Part shown: positions 1 through 11,527 of the stretch, one piece after another
How the letters are laid out: every line of letters begins with the position of its first letter
Position numbering within the stretch: the first letter of the stretch is position 1
DNA from: Alitta virens
Taxonomy: Eukaryota > Annelida > Polychaeta > Phyllodocida > Nereididae
Length of the DNA: 64,000 nt
Direction of reading: 5' to 3'
NCBI GenBank assembly: GCA_932294295.1
Contig: OW028580.1
Coordinates: 35,095,136 to 35,159,135 of the forward strand
Program-made: the position numbers and the translations under genes
The notes under the pieces: generated by a model
Database searches by the model: none
Seen by the model: the letters and a program-made list of their open reading frames with translations, nothing else
What the model was told of the DNA's origin: nothing

Positions 1-309
1 TAATGTTACCATGGTTACATAGTAATGTAAAGTATGTTCTGGGTGAAAGTGAGACCCACTAGATTTACTCTCTCTCCAGGCTCTCTTTGATGTTTTTTTG
101 TTTTGTTTTTAAGAACATGTAAATGGCTATTGTTATTAGACTCTTCTAGATAATGAGATTAGCTACTGATTAGCACCACCAGCTATTCATCTCAACTTTA
201 TTTCAAAAAGCAGTTAAGTGACTAGACAAAATGTACTAATAAAGGACCGACAGAACATTATAGAAATTTAGAATGATTGGAAGGTCATTGCTGAGCCATT
301 GTCTGGGTT

Positions 310-323
310 GTTGCCATGGCAAC
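310..323. promoter_or_regulatory. Perfect X-box palindrome (RFX-type site)
   Basis: GTTGCCATGGCAAC reads as a perfect 14-bp palindrome and matches the RFX-family X-box consensus. It sits in an LDB intron. Function is inferred from the motif only. Confidence 0.4.
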
Positions 324-1343
324 CGGTGAATGATGATGCAGCTTAAGCTTCTAGAATGGTTCGAGTGAGGGTGGTATGGAACGTTTATGGGAAATCAACT
401 TCAAGTTCGTAAAATATTTTTATTGACGACCTGTTCTGTACTTCAGTGATCCAAAGATGACTTTAGATTTTAATACCTTCTACGTGTAGCAAAACTCTGG
501 TTCCTAACTGACTCGCAATTAATTAAATGAAGATATGTATTCAATGAAGGCGTCAACTGTATTCCTACCCCTATAATTTGAGGGTGATCTTAATTGTGAG
601 GTGTTGCTGAATGCGCAATTGTATTGTACTGTAAAATTTTAGATTTTGATCAACATGAAAATAGTTGCAAATTACATCTAGCTGAGGATTTAGTCATGAA
701 AAGTGTATGTTTGTGTTGGTTTTTTTTTTTTTGGGCATAATAGTTAATTTGAATTCATTTGACATTTTGTTTGTATTAATTTGTTGTATGAAAGTAATGC
801 TAAGTAGAAATATCTCAAAGTATAAATAACTTAAGTACAGTGTTCTCTAGTTGACCTTTTAATTATTTACTTTTAATTTATTATTCACTATTTCGGTTTT
901 GATTAACTCCCGTTTTGTTTGCCACTATAACTGAGTAGCCCTTTAGTTTTGTTCAGCTCTTAACGTAGCGAGTTGGCAATTTCTTGTGTAGGTAAGTGGT
1001 CGACTTGTGTGAGAATAAAGTGTATTTGAGGACAGGACTTTGTATATATGAGATGTACTCCCCATTAAATATGTGCATGGTCGTATTTTATGGTTATATG
1101 ATGTGTCCTGTACTGAGCAGATGTAAAAGCTGTGGGTACTTTTAAGAGTATAAAGCTTTTGCATGTGCAGAGTCATGACTTTTCTTCCCATAAAATTGTT
1201 ATCCTTGTTTCTAATATAAATCTGTGCTGGTCTGTGCAGCTACCTGGCCCTCTGGTGTTTATTGCGAGAAACACTGTATTGTGTTAGCATTGTATTGTCT
1301 CAGTGCAGTGGGTGTGAGGTTTAGTCTTCACATGTGACCAGCA

Positions 1344-1435
1344 ACCAGAGGCAGTGTAATGATGAGATGATATGGCTTGGAGTCCACACCATTTTACACA
1401 TTTACCCCATGCATGGATGAATTGTACTTGTCGCA
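1344..1435 (-). repeat. Dispersed retroposon-like repeat, minus-oriented copy
   Basis: The reverse complement carries GTGTGGACTCCAAGCC followed by a TCATCTCATCATTAC-like block and GCCTCTGG. The same string recurs near 37850, 40650 and 41425 in plus orientation, and in part near 24930. Probably a 5'-truncated copy of a tRNA-derived SINE (see the 37700 entry). Confidence 0.5.
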
Positions 1436-2088
1436 AGGCAAAATATACCGAAGTCGACAACTGTCAGTGTAATGTTAGATAGATAGATAGACTATTCAAC
1501 AGCATCAAAAGGTGACATGTGACAAGTGACAAGAAAGACGTACACTGTTTTAATGCCATTGGGAAAGCACACTAAAGTTCGAAAAATAATTTCAAGTGTG
1601 GTCCCTTCTAGATATCATGCAAGATGAGATCAAGGTGCAATAAAGGCTAAAGTAACTCATACACAACTGACAGAGAAAGTGCATCCTCAAGTAAAACCCA
1701 ATTTGTCTCTTAACCATTACACCACCCACCTGCTGTTTGTTGGGAAATTTTGGACATTATAAAGAGGAGATTGTCTCACACGAGATTGTCTCACACTGCC
1801 TGTTTTAGTCTTAATACTTATATAGTTCGGTCATATCATGTGCTTATCTGAAGTACAGACAATATTTTATGTGCGTTATGAGAGATGGCCTTTGTAGTGA
1901 ACTGGTCATGTGATTGTGTTTTAGTGTTCCTTTTAATTGTTTATTTATGATGAAGCATGGCCTGTCTTAATTGTTTAAGATGAAACATGCCATGTCATTA
2001 CCCAAGCTTTTATTATTGTGGTCCAAGCTTTCTCTACCTTTACCTTTTTGGTTTCTGCTTATACTTACCTGTCTCTTTTTCATCTTAG

Positions 2089-2292
2089 GTTGTCACAGAG
2101 GGACGTCTCATCCTCGAATTCACATTCGATGACTTGATGCGGATACGTTCGTGGCACTTTGCGACGCAGCAACACCGAGAGTTGATCCCTCGTAGCGTCA
2201 TTGCGATGCAGCAGGACCCAGCCATGGTGGAACAACTGTCAAAGAACATCACTCGGCAGGGTCTCACAAACCACACTCTCAACTTCCTAAGG
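2089..2292 (+). CDS. LDB1: LDB exon: end of dimerization domain
   Basis: Phase 0 in, phase 0 out, 68 codons, from acceptor tcttag to donor gtaagg. It encodes the part with RSWHFATQQHRELIPRS and ITRQGLTNHTLNFLR, which aligns readily with the LDB dimerization domain. The previous exon is not in the window. Confidence 0.95.
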
Positions 2293-5200
2293 GTAAGGCT
2301 GGGTTAGGATGCTTTGTTGTGGTGCAGAGGATATGTTCAGAAATTTTTTTTAATGAGAAATTCGCCATACAATAGATTTTGCAGACAATCAATAATTTTG
2401 GATATGAAGCCAATTCAACATTATTAATCCCTTTAAAACTGCATTACTTGCGAAGAACGGATAGACAAAGGGCTGTTGCATTTAAAAAGTAGGGGGGGGG
2501 GGGGACGGGACCATTTTCAAGACTCCTCCCCCCCCCCCCTCTCCCCTCTTTTGGAGAACCCCCCTCCCCTCACTTTAAACAGAACAGCCCTAATATATTT
2601 TATTGTTAAAGTTAAACATATGTTAAAAATATAACTGGTCATGGCTTTTCATACTTTTGTACATATGCAATCTGTGGTTTTCCACATTGAAATGACAAAT
2701 AGACCTCTCCCTGTCAGAAAAATTCTATCCTCAATCTACCTCTATATCTATGTATGGGCATTAAATTATAGAAAGGCAATGTTTTGCTTTCAGCTTTAAA
2801 TAAGTATGAATTGAAATGATGATATTTCACATGATGATTTTTTGTTTCTGCTGCGTGAATAGGAATGATCCTGAGGTTTAATATCTCACTGAACTATTTA
2901 GAATTAGAAGTAGCACTTGAATCATTTGAATAAAAGTTTGAAATGTTCTTTTTCAGTTGTGTGTGATTCTGGAACCAATGCAGGAACTTATGTCTCGACA
3001 CAAGGCCTATGGTCTCAACCCACGAGACTGCCTCAAGACCACGCTGTTCCAAAAATGGCAGCGCATGGTGGCGCCACCCGGTGAGTCTGGCCAAAACGAC
3101 GACGATATCAACGACCCTCGGCGACGCCGAAGTTTGTATTCCTCAAGAAAAGTTAGCGGGCGAGCTGTCTTGATCGAATGTAGGCCGGCGCCCTGCCCGC
3201 CAGATAACTAAGAAAAATCCTATTTTTGAGATGAAAAATCTCTAGTCCTGAAACGATTACAAAATTTTCAAAATTCTATTTTTTTTCTCAACTTTCATCA
3301 TTCGGCCTTTTGTTGTCTTTCTATCCTATCAAGAGATTATCAAAATTCAGCATGAGAATTAGCTTTACAAAAACTTTTGCCAACTTCAGCGAATCAATGA
3401 GGTCCAAAGTATAATTTTTTTAAAGTAAAGACTTTTCTACGAGCCGCCCAATCAGTGACGATGACCTGGAGGCAAGGTCATGGAGACCACTGCCTGCTGC
3501 TGCCCTCTGGAGTTTAATGAATCAACTAGTTGGCTCCGATGACCCGCCTCAGATCATCTAGATGTTGTACTTAGTGTCACTCTCGGATATATATTTATAC
3601 ATATCTATATTACCCTATTTAGTTTCGGACAATATGATGTGCAGAAAGATATTGTCCACATTATATTGTGTTCTTTTGGCCTTATGCCAGATGCATCTGT
3701 TCTTGAATGTGTAGTTTATTAGGGTTAAAACATTGTGACATCATTTTCCACTGACACAAAAAGAATCTGCTGTAGTTTTATCGGTGTTTTCTTATTTTTC
3801 ATGAGATTTTTCACTGTTGACCTTTTTGAATTGAAAACAAGTGCAGACGTGTTTTAAGTCTTTAGTTTCGGGTAAGGTGTCTTTTGGTTTGATATCTTAT
3901 TCAAAAGGGGTTGTTTAATTTTATGATAATTTCTGGAAAAGTTTTAAAATTTCAAAAAAGTTATCTAAAAACAGATGCATACTGTCATATACTTCGTTTG
4001 ATTGTGTAATCATATAAGTAATATTAACAGGGTAAGCACTTAGAGTAAAACAAACGACAACTATGTTATATATATTCCTTCATGACTTTTCTCCTGCTTG
4101 GTTAGAAAATTCTGCTGGATTTAATATAAAGATTTTTCTAGTTGGCATATTCCAATCAGAAAACGAAATAGGATGATAAATGAACACAAATTAATGACTC
4201 ACATGGATGCAAGGTAGGGCAAGGTGGACTACAGACTATCAAGCCAGCCTATTGGCCCAAATTTTGACCAATCAGAAAGCTTGTATCATTTTTTTCCAAC
4301 TGCTGTAAAGCCAAATTTCTTTCCTTTCCCCTCTTTTTCTGGGTTTTTTGCTAGAATTTTTCTTTCTTTTGCAGCTCCTGTTTCTAGCTCAGACTTTTTA
4401 GGCTGTAGCAATTGACACATATTTTTTGTACCTCTCAAAAAAATCTTCAACATATTGTTCTCAACACCTGTGATATAAATATTATATATTGCCCATGAAT
4501 TTAATTTCACCTCCTCCATTTTCATTACTCTCGTTTCTGTACCTCTTTCTTCTTTTTAGATTAATATTTTCTCATTTGTATTGTTTGGAAATATAAACAT
4601 TTCAATTGTAAACTTATTCTGTGCTGGATATATTCTAATTAACGCAAAAACGTCAACTTCTTAGAATTTTTAGTTCACAAATAGTTGTGAGAATAAGTTG
4701 AGGTTTATTTCAATCGAAATTAAAAACTTGCAGTATTTTCAGTTTCAGAACAAAGTAAGACCATAAGAAGGTTTCATACTTATTTAGGAATATTTTTGTT
4801 TTGTTTATCATTATAGAAAAAGAAACATTTTGCTAACATTTTACACCAATTTAGAAGCATTTTCATTTCTGAAATTAACTTCCCAAATAATTTGCCCAAA
4901 TGATATGTTGAAGCGGAATTGGTGAAGACGTAATTCTCAGTTAGGTGGAGGGATTTTCGTTTTCAAATCTAACCTGTCGTATTTTGCCTCTGGTCTTAAA
5001 AGATTTAAACGCTTCAGTAAAATTTTTGAAATAATCGGGTAAAGACTGCATTGTCATTTAAATTAGGTGTCAGGGAATTTGCTACTTTGGGTGCGGTAAT
5101 TGCAATTAAACGCTATCACCGTGATAAACTCAGACTAATTTTTACTCGCATTTAATTCTTGGTCTGGTATCTGTCCACATAGTTGTGTTTTGTTTTACCA

Positions 5201-7048
5201 ATTACATCAGTTTTAATTCTCCGTACTTTTTTCGTTTTTACTGGATGTGACTCGCTGTAGCTAACACCCTTTTTTCATTTTAATTCAAAACACTGTTTAT
5301 CGTGTAGTTTTGTGTAGAAATATTGCATGAAAATTATTCAAATTGCAAATAATGTGTTAACTTAAAATTGTAAATTAATCAATTTAAAATATTTGTAATG
5401 TTACATTATAATACTAAAACTCTTTGTTAAATTGAAAAAATGTGCAACTAGTGATTGGTGCATTTAATGTAAGTAAATATATTTAATGTGATATCATAAG
5501 TTGTAAAGATCATAATAATGACTATAAAGTATGCTGTGATAAACGCATAGTGATGACATAGTTATGAACGTCGTCTGTAATTTCAGAAGCGAATCGTCAG
5601 CCCAGTAAAAGAAGAAAAAGAAAATCGTCCGCCAGTAACAACGCGTCAGCAAACAGCGGCAATGCCCGGGACCAGCCCCCTGGTGGCAAACAGAAACGAT
5701 CGCCCGGTCCTCAAGGTTTCAACCCGATTCCGGGGGTAAGTTGAGCAATAACTTGGACTGCTAATGTAATTAGCCCTATCTCTATCTTCGACAATCTTAA
5801 GGCAGTGGTTAAAGACTTAAAGTGATACTCCTTGAATCCCCTTGTAGAAAATATGGCCTCAACTAAATTCCAAGAGTTAATGCCATTACACTCTAGTATA
5901 TGACAACAGATTTCTACCACAAGCATACTATCAAGTCATCTCTATTAATTAAGGAGTAATTAGCCCTCTATTTTCTATAGGTGGCCCACCAATAGAACTA
6001 GGTCAAATTTAAAGTGGCCTGGACTCAGGTGACTCACCAGGTTGCCATGGTTACAAAATTCTTGCAGCTCCCACTGACCAGTGCTGACCCACTTGGTGAC
6101 ATGAAGATGGCTCTGAGTGGATGATTCTTGTAACTCACTCTAGACCAAAAATTTGGATTTACCATGATTTAGTGGGCTAAATATTAATGAAAAGCTGCTG
6201 TAACAGTGTGTAATGACACTAGACAGTCACTGCAAACTATTGTGAGTAAATTCTGGGAGAAAGGACAATTTTTAGATAGATTCAAGGAGTATCACTTTAA
6301 TTTGTACTTTGTGATTAGGTGATTAATGAGCAGATATGTATGGTTTAATTTGGTCTTATAAGATTCACGTCTTTGTTATAAATAAATGAGCGTCAGATCA
6401 GTAATGTTGAAACAATGCTAACAGTATTATACTAGTGATTGCAATTTGAAATGGGCTGTGTGAGTGACTAGTCGCTCGCGCAAAGTTACCTATGCTCACT
6501 GAACTAGTACAACTCACACTGATCCTAACTTTTGGCGCATGAGCTAGTCACTGCACTCGCAATGTAGATATCACAAAGGACCTAATGTTGGAACTTGTAT
6601 TGAGGCAGGTCCTGTGTGTTCACTATTGATGGCTGTTGTCAAAAAGGTTTTGGGGTGGCCACAGAATAACATATTTTTTTGTTGATTTGCGTTTCATCAA
6701 CATGATGCAGTTATGATGTGATTCTGTTCCATTATCAATTTGCCGGTAGTAATAACTAAATATTCTTTTTAATTTTAGGACGTGATGGTGGTGGGGGAAC
6801 CGACACTGATGGGAGGTGAATTTGGTGACGAAGACGAGCGCCTCATCTCCCGGCTGGAAAACAACCAGTACGAGCCAAACTCCAATGAGGATGATAGTGC
6901 TGAGGGTGGCAACAGCCAGAACAACCCAAGCACATCCGGTCCCCCCACCAGTTTCCAAAATTCTCCCGTTCCCTCCTCACACTGGCAAGACAAGAAACCC
7001 CCACAAGGGGGCGGTGGCGACATTCCCCCTGAAGTTAAGACTGAATAG
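2089..7048 (+). CDS. LDB1: LIM domain-binding protein (LDB/CLIM/NLI/Chip family), 3' part
   Basis: Partial gene: four coding exons (2089-2292, 2957-3080, 5587-5735, 6779-7048) join in frame to give the last 248 residues. LDB proteins are nuclear adaptors that self-associate through an N-terminal domain and hold LIM-homeodomain and LMO proteins through a C-terminal LIM-interaction domain, bridging enhancers and promoters. Seen here: the end of the dimerization region (EGRLILEFTFDDLMRIR, then LCVILEPMQELMSRHKAYG and KWQRMVAPP), a basic stretch KRRKRK in the third exon fitting a nuclear localization signal, and DVMVVGEPTLMGGEFGDEDE opening the last exon, the hallmark of the LIM-interaction domain. 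Introns are phase 0, 1 and 0. Vertebrate LDB1 is about 375-410 residues, so roughly the first 150 lie upstream of the window. Whether it equates to vertebrate LDB1 or LDB2 cannot be decided; most invertebrates have one gene. Family identification is very secure. Confidence 0.96.
2470..2591. mobile_element. Short inverted-repeat element with poly-G and poly-C arms
   Basis: It begins AGGGCTGTTGCATTTAAA and ends TTTAAACAGAACAGCCCT, an imperfect terminal inverted repeat. Inside are a 12-base G-run and a matching C-run that could pair as a hairpin. A second member is at 10072-10277. No clear target-site duplication seen. Confidence 0.5.
2957..3080 (+). CDS. LDB1: LDB exon: conserved LCVILEPMQELMSRHK segment
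   Basis: Starts after tttttcag and ends before gtgagt (phase 0 in, phase 1 out). It encodes the most conserved block of the family, finishing at MVAPP. If the donor is not used, the frame stays open for 43 more codons to a TAA at 3209-3211 (see findings). Confidence 0.95.
3081..3211 (+). CDS. Possible alternative LDB 3' end by read-through of the donor
   Basis: From the donor at 3081 the LDB frame continues for 43 codons and stops at TAA (3209-3211). The stretch is clearly more GC-rich than the surrounding intron and encodes a polar, basic tail (GESGQNDDDINDPRRRRS then about 25 more residues). A protein ending here would keep dimerization but lose the nuclear signal and LIM-interaction domain. 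Vertebrate LDB genes are known to make isoforms lacking that domain, which makes it plausible. No canonical AATAAA was noticed soon after. Inference only; it may simply be GC-rich intron. Confidence 0.3.
3212..5586 (+). other. LDB intron, remainder
   Basis: AT-rich intronic DNA. A GC-richer patch at about 3440-3560 lies just past the read-through stop and might be 3' UTR of the hypothetical short isoform. No coding exon, transposon or RNA gene recognised. Confidence 0.5.
5587..5735 (+). CDS. LDB1: LDB exon: basic/NLS linker
   Basis: Bounded by tttcag and gtaagt; phase 1 in, phase 0 out. It encodes a low-complexity linker rich in Ser, Asn and Gly with the basic run KRRKRK near its start, where LDB1/2 carry their nuclear localization signal. 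The linker sequence itself is poorly conserved in the family. Confidence 0.92.
5817..6300. mobile_element. MITE with perfect 22-bp terminal inverted repeats, TTAA ends
   Basis: The left end TTAAAGTGATACTCCTTGAA and the right end TTCAAGGAGTATCACTTTAA are exact inverted repeats (22 bp including two further bases, TC/GA). Both ends show TTAA, so the insertion could be a TTAA (piggyBac-type) or TA (Tc1/mariner-type) event. The 484-bp element has no coding capacity. It lies inside the last LDB intron. Confidence 0.7.
6457..6565. repeat. Imperfect fold-back sequence
   Basis: The left arm with GAGTGACTAG..GCAAAGTTA can pair with the right arm TAACTTTTGGCGC..CTAGTCACTGC. The arms are about 30-35 bp with mismatches. 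Probably a decayed MITE in the last LDB intron. Confidence 0.35.
6779..7048 (+). CDS. LDB1: LDB terminal exon: LIM-interaction domain
   Basis: Acceptor aattttag, 89 codons and stop TAG at 7046-7048. The first about 30 residues (DVMVVGEPTLMGG onward, through DERLISRLENNQYE) are the LIM-interaction domain that docks LIM-HD and LMO proteins. The remainder is a disordered Pro/Ser/Asn-rich tail ending PPEVKTE. Confidence 0.96.
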   Translation, partial: DVMVVGEPTLMGGEFGDEDERLISRLENNQYEPNSNEDDSAEGGNSQNNPSTSGPPTSFQNSPVPSSHWQDKKPPQGGGGDIPPEVKTE

Positions 7049-8520
7049 CTACAACCAATCAGCTCACTCTTAAGTGGGTCAGCAGCAGCAGCAGCAGGGA
7101 CTAATCGGGTCATGTAGAACACAGTTGGAATCAAAGGAATTTCAAAATGGAACAACTCCACAAAGCTACACTAGTTTGGATGGATGAAAGATACTGGAAT
7201 ATTAAATCTTTTAACGCCAGCTTTTTAAGTTCTGTTGGATATGTTTAGTGCGCCACCTTGTGTTTTGAATACCCCTTTTGGGATGTTAACACACAGAGGG
7301 CATACTGGGCTTCATTCCAATTCGAAGATTCTCATTTGCTGTAATACACGAGTAAAAACTACAGCTTTGCTCTTCTTTGTGTAAATTTATTGTTGGAAAA
7401 GCAAAATATTTATAAAGTTGCATCACTGAAAGCTAAATTGTTGTTGTGTTCCCATCACACAATAACATGATTAAAACAATTTTCGCAAGGGCGAATATAA
7501 TATATATTATTTAAATTGGTCTATCTTTGAAACTGGTGTAGCGTTTGTCATATCACCCTGTTGGTTCTTGTATAATTTTTACAAGCAGGGGAAAGTTGAG
7601 TTGCAGGTGAATAACAATTTTATCAAATCATGTCGCAAATTTGACGGCAGTTTGCCGCGATATTTTGATCTCCTTGAGAGGTCGACTTCTTAGTAGGGTT
7701 GACCCCTCTAGGCGGTGTTATGATATTGGTAACATTTTCTACATTACAAGCTGGTTTTAGTCTTAAAAACAAAGAAGTGCAATGTCGCATTTTGTAATTT
7801 GTATACTTGGACGGTAATGTTGGTTCTCATCATTGTTTTTCATGTTGTTATTGTAAATGTAGTTGATAATAATGTGTGAAAGTTATACTATATTAAGTTA
7901 ATATATATACTCATTGATTACATATATTATATGATTTGAGTTTGTGATGTCATACTTTACCATGAATTTCAATGCTATTATTTATATTTTTGTTAATTTT
8001 CTACAAGGTTGTGAAAGTTTTATTTGGGAAATGATTTTTGGAATGCATGTATTACAATGATATTAGATTAGGAATTTACAAGAGCTGAAAAATTGCCTTT
8101 GGAAAGAAATGTTTGTATTTATTGCAAAAAATAATAATAAGCCAGTTTATTTTTTGGCTTGTGGAATATATCTCATATTGGGGCCATATTTATATGTATA
8201 TATTTCGTGGAATTTATAAAAGTTTTGAAAATATTGAACCCTTTTCCATATATATATATATATTTAACGGCATTCATTAATTGTACATGGTCCTTAATGT
8301 TATTATTTAACATTATGACGCGTGTACCTGGACATACAAATTTTAACGTTTGAAGAATATTATTGGTTCAGAATAAGTGCTTCATCTTCGTTCATTGTTT
8401 ATTTATGGGTATTTTCTTAAGACCTTGTTTCAACATATACTTTTGTTGAATTTTCATTCATTTGCCAGTTGTATCCTGTTAATTGTACATGTAATAAACA
8501 ATAGAAAAGTCGTCCAAGTT
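7049..8520 (+). other. LDB 3' UTR (predicted)
   Basis: From the stop codon to just past the AATAAA at 8493-8498. AT-rich, with a CAG-type (agc)n tract near 7080 and many TA runs. No other ORF of interest. The length of the UTR is an inference from the polyadenylation signal. Confidence 0.5.
8493..8498 (+). terminator. Candidate polyadenylation signal for LDB
   Basis: AATAAA preceded by TGTACATGT and followed within about 50 bases by GT-rich sequence. It is the first good canonical signal I noticed downstream of the stop codon. Confidence 0.5.
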
Positions 8521-8913
8521 TTCTTCACTTTCCACGAATTGTGTTGTCACATGTAACTGCAGACAACTTGTCAAGATGCATCTGCCATTTTTCAAGAAGT
8601 TTCTTTACTTTTTGAGTAGATAGACCCATTAAAATTCAGGTATGAATAGGCATATATGTACACATATATATATACACACATATATATATATATATAGAAT
8701 TTTATTGACCTCAGAGCATCAAAGAGATACATGTGTCATAAAAAATAAAATACAAGGATAAAAAAATAAAAATATACATATATATAATGATTAAGTAAAA
8801 TAAAAGAACAATCTACATGAACATAATTTAGTTACATATTAAAAGCATCTTTTGATAATTATGTACAACTATAAGCATATGAAAAAAACAAAGCACTTTA
8901 TATTACTTTTATA

Positions 8914-9316
8914 TTAGGGCTGTACACCGGTTCTCGATATACCGTTTGTACCGGTACAAGGTTAACGATACGGGTATTGATAACCGTTATTATTACTAAG
9001 GATACACTTGAACGGTATGCAAAACGGCGTTTTTGAGCAAATAGTTCACCTGCTACCCAGATGTTCCAGTGTTTGTGAAGAAAAATATCAGCGATTCTTA
9101 ATACAATTAATAGTTTGCAGTTATTCAATGAAGATTTGTTCATTAAATTTGATAGTATCTTTTGATTATTTTAGGTTTATAATATACTTATATATATATG
9201 TACTGAATTACAAATTGATAAAATTTAACGATACATATCATGATACGTATCGTATCAGTTTTACTGTATTGTGATACGTATCGTATCGTTTTAAAGATAA
9301 AGGTGTACAGCCCTAA
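8914..9316. mobile_element. MITE with 15-bp perfect TIRs and internal GATACGTATCGTATC repeats
   Basis: TTAGGGCTGTACACC at the left is exactly inverted at the right end. The interior is rich in palindromic words (ACCGGT, GATACGTATCGTATC twice). Such GATACG-rich ends resemble non-autonomous hAT elements of animals; that assignment is from general pattern memory. Flanks are TA-rich, so the target duplication is ambiguous. Confidence 0.7.
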
Positions 9317-9827
9317 TATATATATATATATATTGCTATTAAGTTCTCACTTAATTATCACTTTGTGCATAATGACGGCTTGCTGTTGATCATTTCTCAG
9401 CATACAAAGCAACAATGGCTTCATTTTCAGAGCTAATCAATAAGTTCACTTTTGAGTCCTTATGAACTCACATTACATAAAATATATTAATAAATTATTG
9501 ATTGCCTTACATCATACATACACTTGCCGCATTTGAGGACGCCACTTTCAGAACAGAAACGTGGAGAAAACATTTGTGAACTATTCCTATTAAATCAACT
9601 ATGAGTGTTTCAGAACTTACAAAGGAGAAATGTGCCATTATAACAGCATACCCTTTTGGCAGCTGGAATCAGAAAGTTAGCATTTTGATGAGAGTCGTTA
9701 TCTTCTGTGTGTAAGCACTCATTTGACGCTAATACCTCCAAGCTATCTGAGGCTCGATGAGCAACAGAAGTTGGCTCCATGGTTCAATACGAAAGCACAA
9801 CAAAGCAAAGCCATAAAAATAATCACA

Positions 9828-9833
9828 TTTATT
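9828..9833 (-). terminator. Candidate polyadenylation signal for the minus-strand receptor
   Basis: AATAAA on the minus strand, about 1.7 kb past the receptor stop codon. ATTAAA variants closer to the stop (near 10395 and 10515) are alternatives. Weak evidence. Confidence 0.25.
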
Positions 9834-10071
9834 TTAAGTACAACTTCATTGTACAGATTTAAGCAGCAGAATTACAGCAGTAATGAATATTTCATGATCC
9901 TATGCCATTATATTTCAAGCGAAATAACATTACCTGAATTTTTCAATGCAAATTCATGAGTTGCATTGATAAAATCGCGAGTATTTTGTTTGATGCATGA
10001 TGCATCTCTGGAAAATATAATGTAACTGGATTTTATAGACCTGCAGTGCTCAACACAATATTGTGTTGAGG

Positions 10072-10277
10072 GCTGTTCCGTTTAAAAAAGGGGGGAGGGG
10101 GTGGACAGGAAGGTTTTTGAAAAAGCGGGAGGGGGGTTCTCCAAAAGAGAAAAAGAGGAAGGGGGTGTTCACCAGTATTTTCTTAATGTGCAAAAAAGAG
10201 GGTGGGGAATCCGTCAAAAAACACAGCAGGTCTGAAACTTTCCCTCCCCCCCCCCCTTTTTTTTTTAATGAAACAGC
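10072..10277. mobile_element. Second copy of the AGGGCTGTT inverted-repeat element
   Basis: It opens AGGGCTGTTCCGTTTAAAA and closes with AATGAAACAGCCCT. G-rich left half and C-rich right half, as in the copy at 2470-2591, with a purine-rich core. An open frame through it (10063-10293) is low-complexity and not a gene. Confidence 0.5.
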
Positions 10278-11527
10278 CCTGACTACATATTAGAAGCACC
10301 GATAATCTTAATTGATGAACCTTTGGCATCGTCAACCAAGCTGTACCATCTAACGAGGGCTTATTATGGTTCAAGATTTCAGCTGGGATAAAATTTAATT
10401 GCAAGAAGTTTACATAATGCACAGATTCCATTTAGAATTAAGAGATGCAGTTTGCACCAACATGTCACAGAGAAGAAGACTTTACTTGAGGAAACTGCCA
10501 ATTGGTAATAGCGTAGATTTAATGTTCTCATCACTCCTCTTGCAATGTTCAATTCTATAACAATATTAACAGTTATATACACACAGTATAATCAAAAGTA
10601 ACACCTCATCACACACTCGTCCTACTAGTGCTCTACTAGCTCTCATCACATGCACACAAAATTAGATAATATATAATTGTTTGATTTTTTCCATTTGTTC
10701 TGCAGTTAAAAATATATTTACATCATTTGTGGCTTCACACACTATATACAGTATATATCATACACTATCTTGAGCATTATAGCAAGAACGAAACACAATA
10801 TATAAAAATACAGAAAAATGTATTTACATTAAACGTGTTAAACGTAGCCATTACAACGCTACTGGAAGGAACACTGATATGTATGAAAAATATTGCTATC
10901 CAAGATAAAATTTCGTTAAAAAATTATCCTGCATCGTGAGATTCATCAATCTAAGTACAAGATATCAGTCTATCAGTATTTTGTCATACATCCACATAAA
11001 ATTAAAGCACATATAATTTAGGCACAAACATAAAATAAGTCTCGCATTATAAAACCCACTCGTAGTATTTCTGTAGTACAAAATTTGCATGTAAAATTAA
11101 CTCTGACATAGCAAATTGTAATAGATTATGACAATACAATGTAAGAAATTATGGTAATTAATTTTGTAGTATCTGCAGGACAAGTCCTATGAACCTGGGA
11201 CTTTAGGAAGATTTCTTTTGTCGTAAGGCTGATATCAATTAATACTGTCCTCAGCTGATGTTGGTCTTGTAAATATCCATCCCAAGATGAGATGCTGCAA
11301 ATAATGTCTTGCATTGGACCATCGGGATTCAGAAATTATTTTCTTGTTGCATTCTATTGTGACTGACACTCCAGTAAGTACACAATCTGTGATTGTTAAT
11401 GTGTTTTCGAAACAGTTTAAATGATCCTTCTTGTAATGAATAATCTCCACACAGATTCTTGAGTATTTATATAGCCACAGGAGTAAAATAAAAATCAATA
11501 AATAACTAAACCGATGTTCTTGTGATG

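Larger units (their letters stand above)
1..2088 (+). other. LDB intron (5' flank of first visible exon)
   Basis: No coding exon recognised. It contains an RFX/X-box-like palindrome (310-323), a T-run near 720, a short GATA tract near 1476-1490 and a minus-oriented copy of a dispersed retroposon-like sequence (about 1344-1435). Upstream LDB exons must lie before position 1. Confidence 0.6.

Noticed and set aside
10063..10293. 76-codon ORF rich in Lys, Gly and Arg
   Set aside because: Falls within the poly-G/poly-C inverted-repeat element; composition-driven.
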